A stretch of 56,305 nucleotides of DNA, taken from contig NZ_AXAC01000034.1 of the NCBI RefSeq assembly GCF_000472665.1, positions 1-56,305 of the forward strand, read 5' to 3'. The notes beneath the pieces are model-generated. The model worked only from the letters and a program-made list of their open reading frames with translations, made no database searches and had not been told where the DNA came from. Every line of letters begins with the position of its first letter. The stretch's first letter is position 1. Made by a program: the position numbers and the translations under genes. Positions 16,283 through 24,466 of the stretch are shown piece after piece. This stretch comes from Acetobacterium malicum subsp. dehalogenans DSM 11527 (lineage in GTDB: Bacteria; Bacillota; Clostridia; Eubacteriales; Eubacteriaceae).

Positions 16283-16654
16283 ATGAAAGACAGAAAAAAC
16301 ATAGTATTTCTTGCCATTGGAGTGCTGCTTTCAGCAGTTTCAAAACTGTTGCAATTTGTGTATCAATCGACCGTTGGCGACTTAATTGTTTTACCAGCAG
16401 CGGTATTTTTTGTGTTGGCGATTTTGCACTCGCTGACAGCCTTTAAAGCCCTGTATTACACCGCTCAAGGTGCCAGACAAGCCAATATGATGGCAACCCT
16501 GGCTTGTTCGGCAGTGGTGTCGTTTCAGATTATGATGATCCTGATTATTGGGAATAACAATTGGCTGGGGTTATTACTGCTGGTGCCTTTCGTAGCAATG
16601 GGGACACTATTTGGTTTCAAATGGTTTCAAAATATTGTGAGGCCAAAAGGCTGA
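16283..16654 (+). CDS. Hypothetical four-helix membrane protein
   Basis: The 123-aa protein has four hydrophobic segments (about residues 6-24, 31-53, 68-88 and 96-112) and a basic C-terminus (FQNIVRPKG). I do not know the family. ATG 16283 follows AGGGATCGG. A diverged, broken copy of its first 70 bases or so lies at 12521-12592, so the gene has been duplicated in this region and one copy has decayed. Confidence 0.65.
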   Translation: MKDRKNIVFLAIGVLLSAVSKLLQFVYQSTVGDLIVLPAAVFFVLAILHSLTAFKALYYTAQGARQANMMATLACSAVVSFQIMMILIIGNNNWLGLLLLVPFVAMGTLFGFKWFQNIVRPKG

Positions 16655-16668
16655 CGCTGGTAAATCAA

Positions 16669-16783
16669 ATTTTTAGAGGGGGATAGGGGAATGTGACAAA
16701 TGAAACGTCCCCGATGTCTCCCTGTCTCCCCACTATGTCTCCCAAAGTGAGGGATATGACGAACGAAACGTCCCCGAGGTCTC
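16669..16783. repeat. Two adjacent REP-like repeats
   Basis: The first copy (about 16669-16724) contains TTTTTAGAGGGGG, then AATGTGACAAATGAAACG, TCCCCGATGTCTCCC. The second (16749-16783) reads GAGGGATATGACGAACG, AAACGTCCCCGAGGTCTC. The first has a long near-identical match at 18740-18794. Confidence 0.65.
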
Positions 16784-16880
16784 TTGCAAAAAAAACTGTT
16801 GAAATATAGAATGAAAATGTTTATAATATATTCACGATTTATGTCATAAATTTCCTCATTATTTAAAGGAAAATAGACAC

Positions 16881-16919
16881 AAAAAAAGCCCTGAGATTGC
16901 AAGTCAGTGCTTTTTTTTT
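16881..16919. terminator. Terminator of the ChW-repeat protein gene
   Basis: AAAAAAAGCCCTGA and TCAGTGCTTTTTTTTT form a stem with one mismatch and T runs on both strands. It ends the minus-strand gene at 16965. Confidence 0.7.
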
Positions 16920-16964
16920 GTCTTTTTTTATTTTAATAAAGCCGTTACGTCATACAACGTTCAT

Positions 16965-17849
16965 TCATAATCTGGTAAACGTCGCGTTAAAAAAGATGAT
17001 CGCATTCGGTTGATCCATCAGCGCCTTTACTGGTATGGTAGAAAAATTCGGTGTAATACCATAATCAATTACACTATTCATATCCATATTAAGGGTTGCG
17101 GTACCATCTGAATTAACACCGTTGATCTTGAAATCAAATTCCATGCTGTCACCGCCGCCGATATATTGCTCATAGCCCATGTGTCCGGTCGTCGGACTGG
17201 TTTTGGTAACTCTGAGAATCGTTTTACCCTTGCTGGACTGATAGACCCAATCACCATTCATTTTATTGAGCAGCTGTTCCACGGAAGAGGGTTGGACAAA
17301 AGCATTGCTGGTTGACCCAGGGGCCACACTGCCTTTGGGAACGATTTTGATCCGGATACCTTCCAGTCGATAAGCATAACCAGCGGTGCCAGCTGATTCA
17401 CCATTTTTGGCCCAGCCCATCCAGCCGATATTTTGGGCATGGACCTGATAGTACAGATCAAATTGATCGGCATCAGCGCCAGTCAGTTTAATCTGGATCG
17501 CTTCCAGGCGATAGGAAAGGCCTTCGGTGCCGCTCATCAAATCATCTGTTTTCCAGCCTCTGGTAGTTTCGGCTTCCCATCCGATATTTTGGATATGGGT
17601 TTGGTAAGTGAGGCCCAGATCATAACCCTGGTTGTCCAGTTTGATCTTGATCCCCTCCAACCGGTAAGACTTTCCTTCGGTACCGCTCATGGTACCGTTG
17701 CTGACGTATTTCTGCCAGCCCTCGTTTTGGACATGGGTGCAATAAGACACCGATGGCACCACCTCTGCCATTGCGGTGATAGAAAACCCGCCGCCGCACA
17801 TCAATGCAACCAACAGGAATACCATCAACTTTTGAATACTTTTTTTCAC
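16965..17849 (-). CDS. Secreted protein with three ChW repeats
   Basis: The 294-aa protein begins with a Sec signal peptide (KKSIQKLMVFLLVALMCGGG, cleavage near AMA-EV). Three ChW repeats (clostridial hydrophobic with conserved Trp) follow at about residues 33-78, 79-127 and 128-175, each with the core H-x-Q-N-x-G-W and then GTEG/GTAG-x-x-Y-R-L-E-x-I-x-I-K. The remaining 110 residues form a separate beta-rich domain (GDWVYQSSKGKTILRV) that I cannot name. ChW repeats occur on clostridial surface and secreted proteins and are thought to bind glycans or other surface partners. Confidence 0.88.
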   Translation of the reverse strand: MKKSIQKLMVFLLVALMCGGGFSITAMAEVVPSVSYCTHVQNEGWQKYVSNGTMSGTEGKSYRLEGIKIKLDNQGYDLGLTYQTHIQNIGWEAETTRGWKTDDLMSGTEGLSYRLEAIQIKLTGADADQFDLYYQVHAQNIGWMGWAKNGESAGTAGYAYRLEGIRIKIVPKGSVAPGSTSNAFVQPSSVEQLLNKMNGDWVYQSSKGKTILRVTKTSPTTGHMGYEQYIGGGDSMEFDFKINGVNSDGTATLNMDMNSVIDYGITPNFSTIPVKALMDQPNAIIFFNATFTRL

Positions 17850-18119
17850 ACGTTTTCCCTCCTTCTCTTCTGCCGCTATTTAAACGCGGGCTTATAAAGA
17901 TATATTCACAATAATGTTTCTTTTAATCATAAAAAAGCCATTTAGACGTTAAAATCGATTTATTTTTAATTTGAAAAAATTTCATATGACATGGGGGCGT
18001 TTAACGGCAAAGGGTTTAATACCAACAGTTTTCTTAAATTCTTTGGTGGCATGAACATAGGCCGACCAAACAGTGAGGATTTAAGGAATGCAGCGGAATT
18101 TGCGTTGAACCTGGAATGA
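17850..18119. other. Intergenic stretch with a short coding remnant
   Basis: This stretch holds the promoter area of the ChW gene and, on the minus strand at 17982-18085, an open remnant encoding AYVHATKEFKKTVGIKPF, bounded by stops. It looks like the C-terminal scrap of a lost gene, perhaps an AraC-type regulator, but it is too short to assign. Confidence 0.35.
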
Positions 18120-18308
18120 GTATCGATCATAAAGAAAATAGAATTAACAGAAGCACTCAGACCAGTGATTTCGGTAATCAGTAAGTGTGAAAAAGCACAG
18201 AGTAAATTTGCAGAAGGAACCGTTCATTATCGCCGTAATAAAAATTTAATCAAAGCGATGAATATTTCCAAAGTTTTGATTGAGGGTCAGCTTGATCTGA
18301 TGGAATAA
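18120..18308 (+). pseudogene. Decayed third copy of the helical repeat module
   Basis: The frame ending at TAA 18306-18308 encodes LTEALRPVISVISKCEKAQ, then KFAEGTVHYRR and LIKAMNISKVLIEGQL, a clear single copy of the module present twice in the protein at 14866-15255. The only nearby ATG (18116) is in another frame, so a frameshift near 18130 has cut the start. It stands before a small antitoxin-like gene. Confidence 0.7.
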
Positions 18309-18406
18309 GTGTCACTTTGACATCGGGGCAATTCTGAAAAAGCAATTTTAAATTTTAGAATAACCGTCTATAATGTAGTTAAGAGCGATGAGATGGAGGG
18401 TATGAA

Positions 18407-18571
18407 ATGGGCGCAACGGAAAGAGTTTTATACACACTGGAAGAAATAGCAAAAATGGAAATAAGAAACTTTGTCAATACTGGTTTAAAAGATGTGCAGA
18501 ACAATGACCGCTACGATTTTGATGAAGTTTTTGATGAATTGAAAAACCGGTATCAACGTTCTGAACGATGA
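18407..18571 (+). CDS. Small antitoxin-like hypothetical protein
   Basis: The 54-aa protein (MGATERVLYTLEEIAKMEIR, then FDEVFDELKNRY) has ATG 18407 placed 6 nt after GGAGGG, and TATAAT at 18369-18374 as a likely -10 box. Its size, acidic helix and ending resemble the small antitoxins that come before RelE/ParE toxins, but no toxin follows. I cannot assign a family with certainty. Confidence 0.5.
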   Translation: MGATERVLYTLEEIAKMEIRNFVNTGLKDVQNNDRYDFDEVFDELKNRYQRSER

Positions 18572-18600
18572 AGTTGTTTTAACGAGGACGTTATATAAAA

Positions 18601-18626
18601 TAACCCTAGGTTTTTAAACCTGGGTT
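18601..18626 (+). terminator. Hairpin, probable terminator
   Basis: AACCCTAGGTTT and AAACCTGGGTTT form an 11-12-bp stem with one G-U pair. The following T run is short. Confidence 0.55.
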
Positions 18627-18654
18627 TCAGACTAAAGACAGAGGTTCGGAAAGT

Positions 18655-18794
18655 CCGGCCTTTTTTAATTTTTTGAGTTCAGTAAAAAAAGCCTTTTTCT
18701 CGGGTTCCGAAACGTCTCAACTGTTTTGGGGGAATCATATTTTTAGAGGGGGCTGGGGGAATGTGAAAAATGAAACGTCCCCGATGTCTCCCTG
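18655..18794. repeat. REP-like repeat with the repeated coding scrap
   Basis: 18668-18706 repeats the minus-strand scrap FFTELKKL seen near 15.36 kb. 18740-18794 repeats the unit at 16669-16724 almost base for base (TTTTTAGAGGGGG, AATGTGAAAAATGAAACG, TCCCCGATGTCTCCCTG). Confidence 0.65.
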
Positions 18795-18878
18795 AATTAG
18801 GTTAGTTGGGTCACCTTCGGGTGGTTTTTTTTTATTTTTTGGAGTATACTGAAATAAAAAAGATTGAAAAAGGTTTGT

Positions 18879-19664
18879 ATGATGAATAAGAAACGATTTT
18901 TTATTATAATTTCATTGATATTGTTTGGCTGTTTTAGTCCGTATTTAGTTCCTTGGATTATAAATGTTTTTTTATTCCTGTTTAGAAATACATCTGGTCA
19001 ATTTGATTTATCAATATTTTGGAGTGCTTTTTCTGGAGTAGCAACTTTTTTTCTTGGAATAGTGGCTTTAGGGCAAACAAGCATTTTTAGAAAAAATGAT
19101 TTGGTTCTGAGTCATAAAGTAATATTATATAAAATACCAGAAGTGCATGAAGAAAAATATAATAAAATCGAAAAAAGTTATTTGTATAGACTTGGATCAA
19201 TACCAAAAAACATTTTTATAGTATTTGCAAATGAAGATTCAAAAGCAGCACTTTCTTTAAAGGTTAGATTCGTTACTGCAAATGGAATTATACCAAAACA
19301 ATTCAGAATTAAAAGTATTACCATTCGCACTTTAAAAGAAAATAAAATGATATTAAGCGACGATCTAAAATATCAGAAAGATCCAGCTGATATTATTGAT
19401 TTGAATGAAAAAGGGTTTAATTGCAACATTGATATTGCCGACGAAAAACTAAGAGAAATTAATTATGAAGATCTATATATATCTTTTCAAATTTCATTTT
19501 ACAGCGACCTAAATAATGGATTTATTGAAACTGATTATGTGTATGGTTGCAATATTGATTTTATTATAAAGGAAGATGATGATCTAAATTTTAGCGGTCG
19601 GGCAAATTTTAAAGATTTGTATATACATGAAAATGGGTCAAGATTTATTAAAAAAATATTTTAA
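18879..19664 (+). CDS. Hypothetical membrane protein, AT-rich
   Basis: From ATG 18879 (after AAAAAGG) this gives about 261 aa with two N-terminal membrane helices (about residues 4-30 and 42-66) and a mixed beta-rich soluble part of about 190 aa. I do not recognise the family; two-helix proteins of this plan occur in defence islands as putative membrane effectors, but nothing in the sequence proves that here. The codon use is more AT-rich than that of the chromosomal genes, like the methyltransferase gene that follows, which suggests that both were acquired. Confidence 0.65.
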   Translation: MMNKKRFFIIISLILFGCFSPYLVPWIINVFLFLFRNTSGQFDLSIFWSAFSGVATFFLGIVALGQTSIFRKNDLVLSHKVILYKIPEVHEEKYNKIEKSYLYRLGSIPKNIFIVFANEDSKAALSLKVRFVTANGIIPKQFRIKSITIRTLKENKMILSDDLKYQKDPADIIDLNEKGFNCNIDIADEKLREINYEDLYISFQISFYSDLNNGFIETDYVYGCNIDFIIKEDDDLNFSGRANFKDLYIHENGSRFIKKIF

Positions 19665-20022
19665 TGGAGAATTGATATTGTTCAAAAAGAACCCAATCTA
19701 GTCGAATAAAAAGACCGATGATTAAGCCGGTCTTCCCTACTATATTTTTGATAACGCATGATATGGGAGACCAATTGTCTGACATATTCGTTAGTCAATT
19801 GGTGCCAGTGACCCCCCAAGTGAGACGGTTTTAGGCTGAAAGATCATGGTGGAGCTGGTGTTGTGAAATGATGAACATGACAAAGAAAACGTCCCCATAT
19901 CTTGGAGAAATCATATATTTACAGGGGTTTATGGTAACGATAATGTGACAAATGAAACGACCCCGATGTCTCACAATATGTTATCTAAACAATTTGGAAA
20001 ATGAACAAGGAAAGGTTAGTTA
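19665..20022. other. Intergenic stretch with terminator and REP-like repeats
   Basis: A terminator hairpin (19711-19734: AAGACCG with CGGTCTT) and two further diverged REP-like copies (19871-19926 and 19942-19972, the latter AATGTGACAAATGAAACG followed by ACCCCGATGTCTC) fill this region. No gene seen. Confidence 0.6.
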
Positions 20023-22578
20023 ATGAAAGAAAAAATAGAAAAACTAAACAGAAGAAAAGCAACAAAAAAAAGAACGAAACAATTTAAGACAATGTTGAAA
20101 ACAGCTACTTGCGAAAAAGATGTCGAAAATGCTTATAGAGCCATCCTTCATGATGTCTATGTTGACGATTTTACTAGTGTTTCTTCGCCGCATAATTGCG
20201 ATGGTTACTTTAGTAATTCAATGTTTTTAAGACTTTTATTAGAAGCAAAACATGAAAAAGATTTTTATAAAAAAACTATCCAATGTGAGACGCTGCTTCA
20301 GGCATTGTACTATATTAAGCAATTCTCAGAATCAGGAGAGTCGTTACCTAATGTTATTTTTTGTGCAGACAAAAACGAAGCTTTTGTCGTTTCAGGGAGT
20401 GTTTTGTATGGGTATCTTAATGAAGATATAGATTGGTCGATTGCTCCATCAGCTTCAGCAAAGAATAACAGTCCAATTATCATGAAGATGGTTGAAGATA
20501 TGAACATAAGTCCATTTGTGTTTGCGATTAATAACAATTTCGAATTTGAAGATGTATGTGAGTTAATTGATGCAATTGCAATTCGCGGGGCATTTGTTAA
20601 ACTTGATGTTACGGAACATAATCTTCGAAGAATATATGATGATTTTTTACGAACCGTAATAATCAAAGAATCAGATTACACAACAAACCAACTTGTAACA
20701 ATTTTCATTCAGTCTATGACAAACCCTGAAAATTGTTATCTTGTACCCACAAAGAAAAATATGTTACATCTCCCAAATGGTTCGGAAATTAAAGTGTACG
20801 GGCCGGCCTGTTATGCTTTTTTCAGTCAGTTCAATAGAAATTACAGTACAACGGACCTTTTGAGTTTCAGTAGTATAGCAGATCGACTTTTAGTAGAAAC
20901 AGACAGACGATTTCAAGGAAGTTTTTGGACACCCTCAATTTGGGCGGATCGAGCAAATGAAATGATGGAAGAATCATTAGGTGAAGACTATCGTAATAAA
21001 TATATTGTTTGGGATCCTTGTTGTGGAAGTTTAAATCTAACAAGGGATTACGATTATAGAGAATTATACGCATCAACATTGTTTGAAGAAGAACTGGAAT
21101 TAGGAGAACAATACAATTCAAAGTCAACGAAATTCCAATATGATTTTCTTAATGATGACATAGAGATAAATCCAACAACACAAGTAGCGGATTTAAAAAA
21201 GATACCTGTAGATCTGTTTGATGCTTTAAAGGAAGATAAACCAATAATATTTTATGCTAATCCACCTTATGCAACGGCTAATAATTCAGGAGCTAAAGGA
21301 ACTGCTAAGACTGGAGTCGCTAGTAAAACTAAAATTAATGATCTTATGAAAAAAGAAGATGCTGGTAAAGCCTCTCAGCAACTTTATGCGCAATTTATTT
21401 GGAGAATTTTAAAAATAAAGAAGGATTTCAACCTGACAAATGTTGTAATAGCTTTTTTCGTCAAGCCAAATTTTTTAGCAAGTAATGAATATTATAAGAA
21501 GTTTAGAGACCGATTTTTCTCTGAATTTGTGTTCTTGAAGGGGAATCTCTTTAATGCTTCAGAATTTGATAGTTGTTCAAATAAGTGGGGCATTACTTTT
21601 TCAATTTTTAAAAGTCAACAAAACGCTATTAATCCTGAATTATGGAAACTGGGCATAGAAGAAACTTATGAAAATGGGATACGAAAAATAGGTGAAAAAT
21701 ACTTTCGTGTTTTTTCAAAAGAAGAGGCGTGTTCTGCATGGATAAGGGAACCAGTACAAAATGTTCAAGATGAACCTTTGTTGTATCCACAATTTAGTTC
21801 TGCTTTTAATGTGAACGAAAAAAACACTTGTAGCGGCAATTTGAAAAAAGGTTCGATTGGTTATTTAGTAAATGTTGCTAATAATATTTATAAGAGTGAA
21901 AATGATGTATTCATATTATCTGGCGCAGCTTATATGGGACATGGAGTAGCAGTGTTAGACGAGAATTTTGAGCGTGTTTGTTCGAATTATGCGGCAAGAA
22001 AGTTGTCAATAAAAAACTGGATTACAGATAAAGATGAATTTCATATACCCAATACAAAGGATATTCGCTATGCAGAATGGACGACGGATAGTGTTGTCTA
22101 CGCTGTATTCGGACCGGCATCATATCAAACATCACTAAGAAATGTTGAATATAAAGGTAACACTTTCAATGTGCAAAATCAATGGTTCTGGATGTCTAGA
22201 AGCGAAATACGGGAACTTGCCGATTCTCCTAAGCACATCAATAAAGAAGTCGGATTTGATGAGTACAATGATAGAACGGGAGAACGTTTTGTAAGTCGTT
22301 ACCTTGCCACGAAAAAAGCTGAAGGCGCTGTTTCGAAAGAGGCTCAAGCGGTAATTGCGGTTGCTTCGAAAATTGTTAGAGTTACATTTGAGTTTAGAAA
22401 TAACTATGATCAGGAAAACGAAGAAATCTGCATAAATACGTGGGATGCAGGTTGGGTGCAAATAAAAAAATTACTATCTTTTCAGCCGGATCTAAAAAAA
22501 GAATTTGACGTGGCAATGAAAGTACTCACGACAAAAATGGAACCATTGGTTTATGAATTACGCTTTTTAGAAAAGTAG
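20023..22578 (+). CDS. Large DNA adenine-methyltransferase-type protein
   Basis: The 851-aa protein has a methyltransferase core in the middle: an AdoMet-binding motif I-like DPCCGSLNLTRDY (about residues 329-341) and the catalytic motif IV NPPY (about residues 412-415). The order and the NPPY form place it with amino-methyltransferases that act on adenine N6. The first 320 residues are unknown, and the last 290 may be a target recognition domain. No nuclease motif is visible in it, so it is not an obvious type IIG enzyme. It is AT-rich and a YhcG-type nuclease gene follows about 670 bp later, so it may act in a host-defence pair, or be an orphan methylase of mobile origin. Confidence 0.8.
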   Translation: MKEKIEKLNRRKATKKRTKQFKTMLKTATCEKDVENAYRAILHDVYVDDFTSVSSPHNCDGYFSNSMFLRLLLEAKHEKDFYKKTIQCETLLQALYYIKQFSESGESLPNVIFCADKNEAFVVSGSVLYGYLNEDIDWSIAPSASAKNNSPIIMKMVEDMNISPFVFAINNNFEFEDVCELIDAIAIRGAFVKLDVTEHNLRRIYDDFLRTVIIKESDYTTNQLVTIFIQSMTNPENCYLVPTKKNMLHLPNGSEIKVYGPACYAFFSQFNRNYSTTDLLSFSSIADRLLVETDRRFQGSFWTPSIWADRANEMMEESLGEDYRNKYIVWDPCCGSLNLTRDYDYRELYASTLFEEELELGEQYNSKSTKFQYDFLNDDIEINPTTQVADLKKIPVDLFDALKEDKPIIFYANPPYATANNSGAKGTAKTGVASKTKINDLMKKEDAGKASQQLYAQFIWRILKIKKDFNLTNVVIAFFVKPNFLASNEYYKKFRDRFFSEFVFLKGNLFNASEFDSCSNKWGITFSIFKSQQNAINPELWKLGIEETYENGIRKIGEKYFRVFSKEEACSAWIREPVQNVQDEPLLYPQFSSAFNVNEKNTCSGNLKKGSIGYLVNVANNIYKSENDVFILSGAAYMGHGVAVLDENFERVCSNYAARKLSIKNWITDKDEFHIPNTKDIRYAEWTTDSVVYAVFGPASYQTSLRNVEYKGNTFNVQNQWFWMSRSEIRELADSPKHINKEVGFDEYNDRTGERFVSRYLATKKAEGAVSKEAQAVIAVASKIVRVTFEFRNNYDQENEEICINTWDAGWVQIKKLLSFQPDLKKEFDVAMKVLTTKMEPLVYELRFLEK

Positions 22579-23246
22579 TGCAAAATTGCCAAAAGTTAAG
22601 AAATGGCTAAAGGAACTGTGCCCGACACAAACTTATAAACTTATCAGAATAAGTCGGCCAAGAGCAGAATCCAGCTGTCCTTCATCCCGGAGGCCATCAC
22701 TGCCGCTGGTTTAGACCTTTCATTTGGCCAATTCCTCAAAGGCAGCCTGATGTTTTTTAAGAATGCGTTTGGCAATGGCGTCAACTGCTTCGTCATCGAT
22801 CACTTCTTCTTCCTGAAACTGGCTGAACTCAATCAGGTCATAGTGGGGGGACTGTTTTTAAAAATAATGGCCGCTATTTTCATCCTTATGCCAGCCAACC
22901 GATGAAGCGACCATCGCCGGTAATTATGGCGAATTATGTGGCTATCATTTATTTTCAGTTATGAAACCAATCGAAAGAGCAAAAATGAACAAGAATTTGG
23001 CCTTGTCAAAGGTGCTTTTGAGAAATGCATCTTTGACAAGCAGATTACTAAAAAGAAAAATTCAGTCAATGCCATATAGGCTGTTGGCAAAGGAGATGGC
23101 GTCTATCTTAGAGTCCTAAATCCAGATGGTTCCCTTAAAGAAATTAAATTTTTTAAAAAGTGGTCTTCAAGGTAAACTATTGATGATATGGATGCGGTTC
23201 AAGTATTAATAAAATAGCTAGCTGTCAAAGTGAAAGGGTGTAAAAA
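22579..23246. other. Remnants between the methyltransferase and nuclease genes
   Basis: No intact gene is present. On the minus strand 22720-22845 encodes HYDLIEFSQFQEEEVIDDEA, then AKRILKKHQAAFEELAK, preceded out of frame by HKDENSGHYF near 22860-22890: the C-terminal half of a broken gene. On the plus strand about 23085-23175 encodes GKGDGVYLRVLNPDGSLKE, also a scrap. So at least two genes have decayed here, and the methyltransferase and nuclease genes were once separated by something else. Confidence 0.55.
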
Positions 23247-24281
23247 ATGTCAGAGCTTCAAAATCAGGCAATTATTAATGAGATCAGACAAATACTACAA
23301 TCAGCTCGGGAAAATGTTGCAAGAGCTGTTAATAATGAGCTTTTATTCGCTTACTGGAACATCGGCAAAATCATTGTTGAGAATGAACAGGCTGGTTCGG
23401 AAAAGGCAGAGTATGGAAAGCAGTTATTGAAGTCATTATCAAAAGAACTGACCCGGGAGTTGGGCAAAGGGTTTTCGCGTTCGAATCTACAGAACATGCG
23501 ATTATTATATTTAAGTTATCCAATTTGCCAGTCACTGTCTGGCAAATTGAGTTTTACCCATTACTGCGAATTATTTACGGTATCTGATAAAAACGCAAGA
23601 TCTTTTTATGAACAAGAAGCATTGAATTCAAACTGGTCAGTGCGTGAAATGAAAAGACAGATTGATACGTCGCTTTTCGAGCGAATGCTTCTCTCGGAAG
23701 GAAAAACGAATAAAGAGAAGGTATTGATGTTAGCTAAAGAAGGTATCGTTTATCGGAAACCGAATGATATTTTAAAAGATCCCTATGTTTTTGAATTTCT
23801 TGGAATACCGGAAAACAAGCCTATGCTAGAAAAAGACCTGGAAAAAGCGCTAATTATTAAGATTGAAAATTTTTTACTTGAACTTGGGAGAGGATTTATG
23901 TTTGTTGGTTCTCAGCAGAGAATTACGCTTGGGAACACACATTATTATGTGGATATGGTTTTTTACAATAAAATACTGAAGGCTTATGTTTTGATTGATC
24001 TAAAAATGGGAAGTCTCAAACCTGAAAATATTGGGCAAATGAATATGTATGTTAATTATTATGCTAGTGAAGTAAATGACGAGGACGATGAAAAACCAAT
24101 GGGTATCATTCTGTGTGCGGATACATCTGAGATCGTTGCAGAATATGCATTGGGTGGACTTGAAAATCAGATTTTTGCTTCCAAATACGTCTACTATATT
24201 CCAAATAAACAAGAACTAATTGAACAGGTCCAATCAGTTCTTAATGAAATTGGCGAAAAAAACAAGAAAATTTTGGACTGA
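23247..24281 (+). CDS. YhcG-type PD-(D/E)XK nuclease (DUF1016)
   Basis: The 344-aa protein has the DUF1016 N-terminal domain (RENVARAVNNELLFAYWNIG, then GKGFSRSNLQNMRLLY) and a C-terminal PD-(D/E)XK nuclease domain: D236 in YYVDMVFYN and D251-x-K253 in VLIDLKMG, followed by IGQMNMYVNYY. Members are found next to restriction-modification genes and in defence islands; no activity has been settled for most. ATG 23247 follows GAAAGGGTG. It ends the AT-rich island; a terminator follows at 24331. Confidence 0.88.
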   Translation: MSELQNQAIINEIRQILQSARENVARAVNNELLFAYWNIGKIIVENEQAGSEKAEYGKQLLKSLSKELTRELGKGFSRSNLQNMRLLYLSYPICQSLSGKLSFTHYCELFTVSDKNARSFYEQEALNSNWSVREMKRQIDTSLFERMLLSEGKTNKEKVLMLAKEGIVYRKPNDILKDPYVFEFLGIPENKPMLEKDLEKALIIKIENFLLELGRGFMFVGSQQRITLGNTHYYVDMVFYNKILKAYVLIDLKMGSLKPENIGQMNMYVNYYASEVNDEDDEKPMGIILCADTSEIVAEYALGGLENQIFASKYVYYIPNKQELIEQVQSVLNEIGEKNKKILD

Positions 24282-24330
24282 CAAGAAGACAAGGGTGGTT
24301 TTAATCCCATTCGATTTCCGCCAAATAAAA

Positions 24331-24362
24331 AGGGCCAGCATAAACGCCGGCCCTGGTCCCCG
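24331..24362 (+). terminator. Terminator after the nuclease gene
   Basis: AGGGCC and GGCCCT arms (about 24331-24356) form a strong GC stem downstream of the nuclease stop. Minus-strand transcripts from 24467 also approach it. Confidence 0.55.
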
Positions 24363-24466
24363 ACAGGACGTAAAACGTCTCGGGCAACTCTGTTAATGTC
24401 ATTATACCATTAAAATTAGAACAATCAAGATTTGGGTCTGAAATAATTCAGTTTTTGTGTTGACCT

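Larger units (their letters stand above)
18572..18878. other. Intergenic stretch with a terminator and repeats
   Basis: The stretch contains a hairpin at 18601-18626 and REP-like repeats at 18655-18794, both listed separately. I see no gene in it. Confidence 0.6.

Noticed and set aside
17982-18085. C-terminal fragment of an AraC-type regulator
   Set aside because: Only about 33 codons are open between stops and the similarity is too weak to name.
20023-22578. PglX of a BREX system or a type IIG restriction enzyme
   Set aside because: No other BREX genes are present, the protein is shorter than PglX, and no nuclease motif is visible in the N-terminal part.
22720-22890. Intact small gene on the minus strand
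   Set aside because: An in-frame stop and a frameshift separate the two coding parts; only a remnant is supported.
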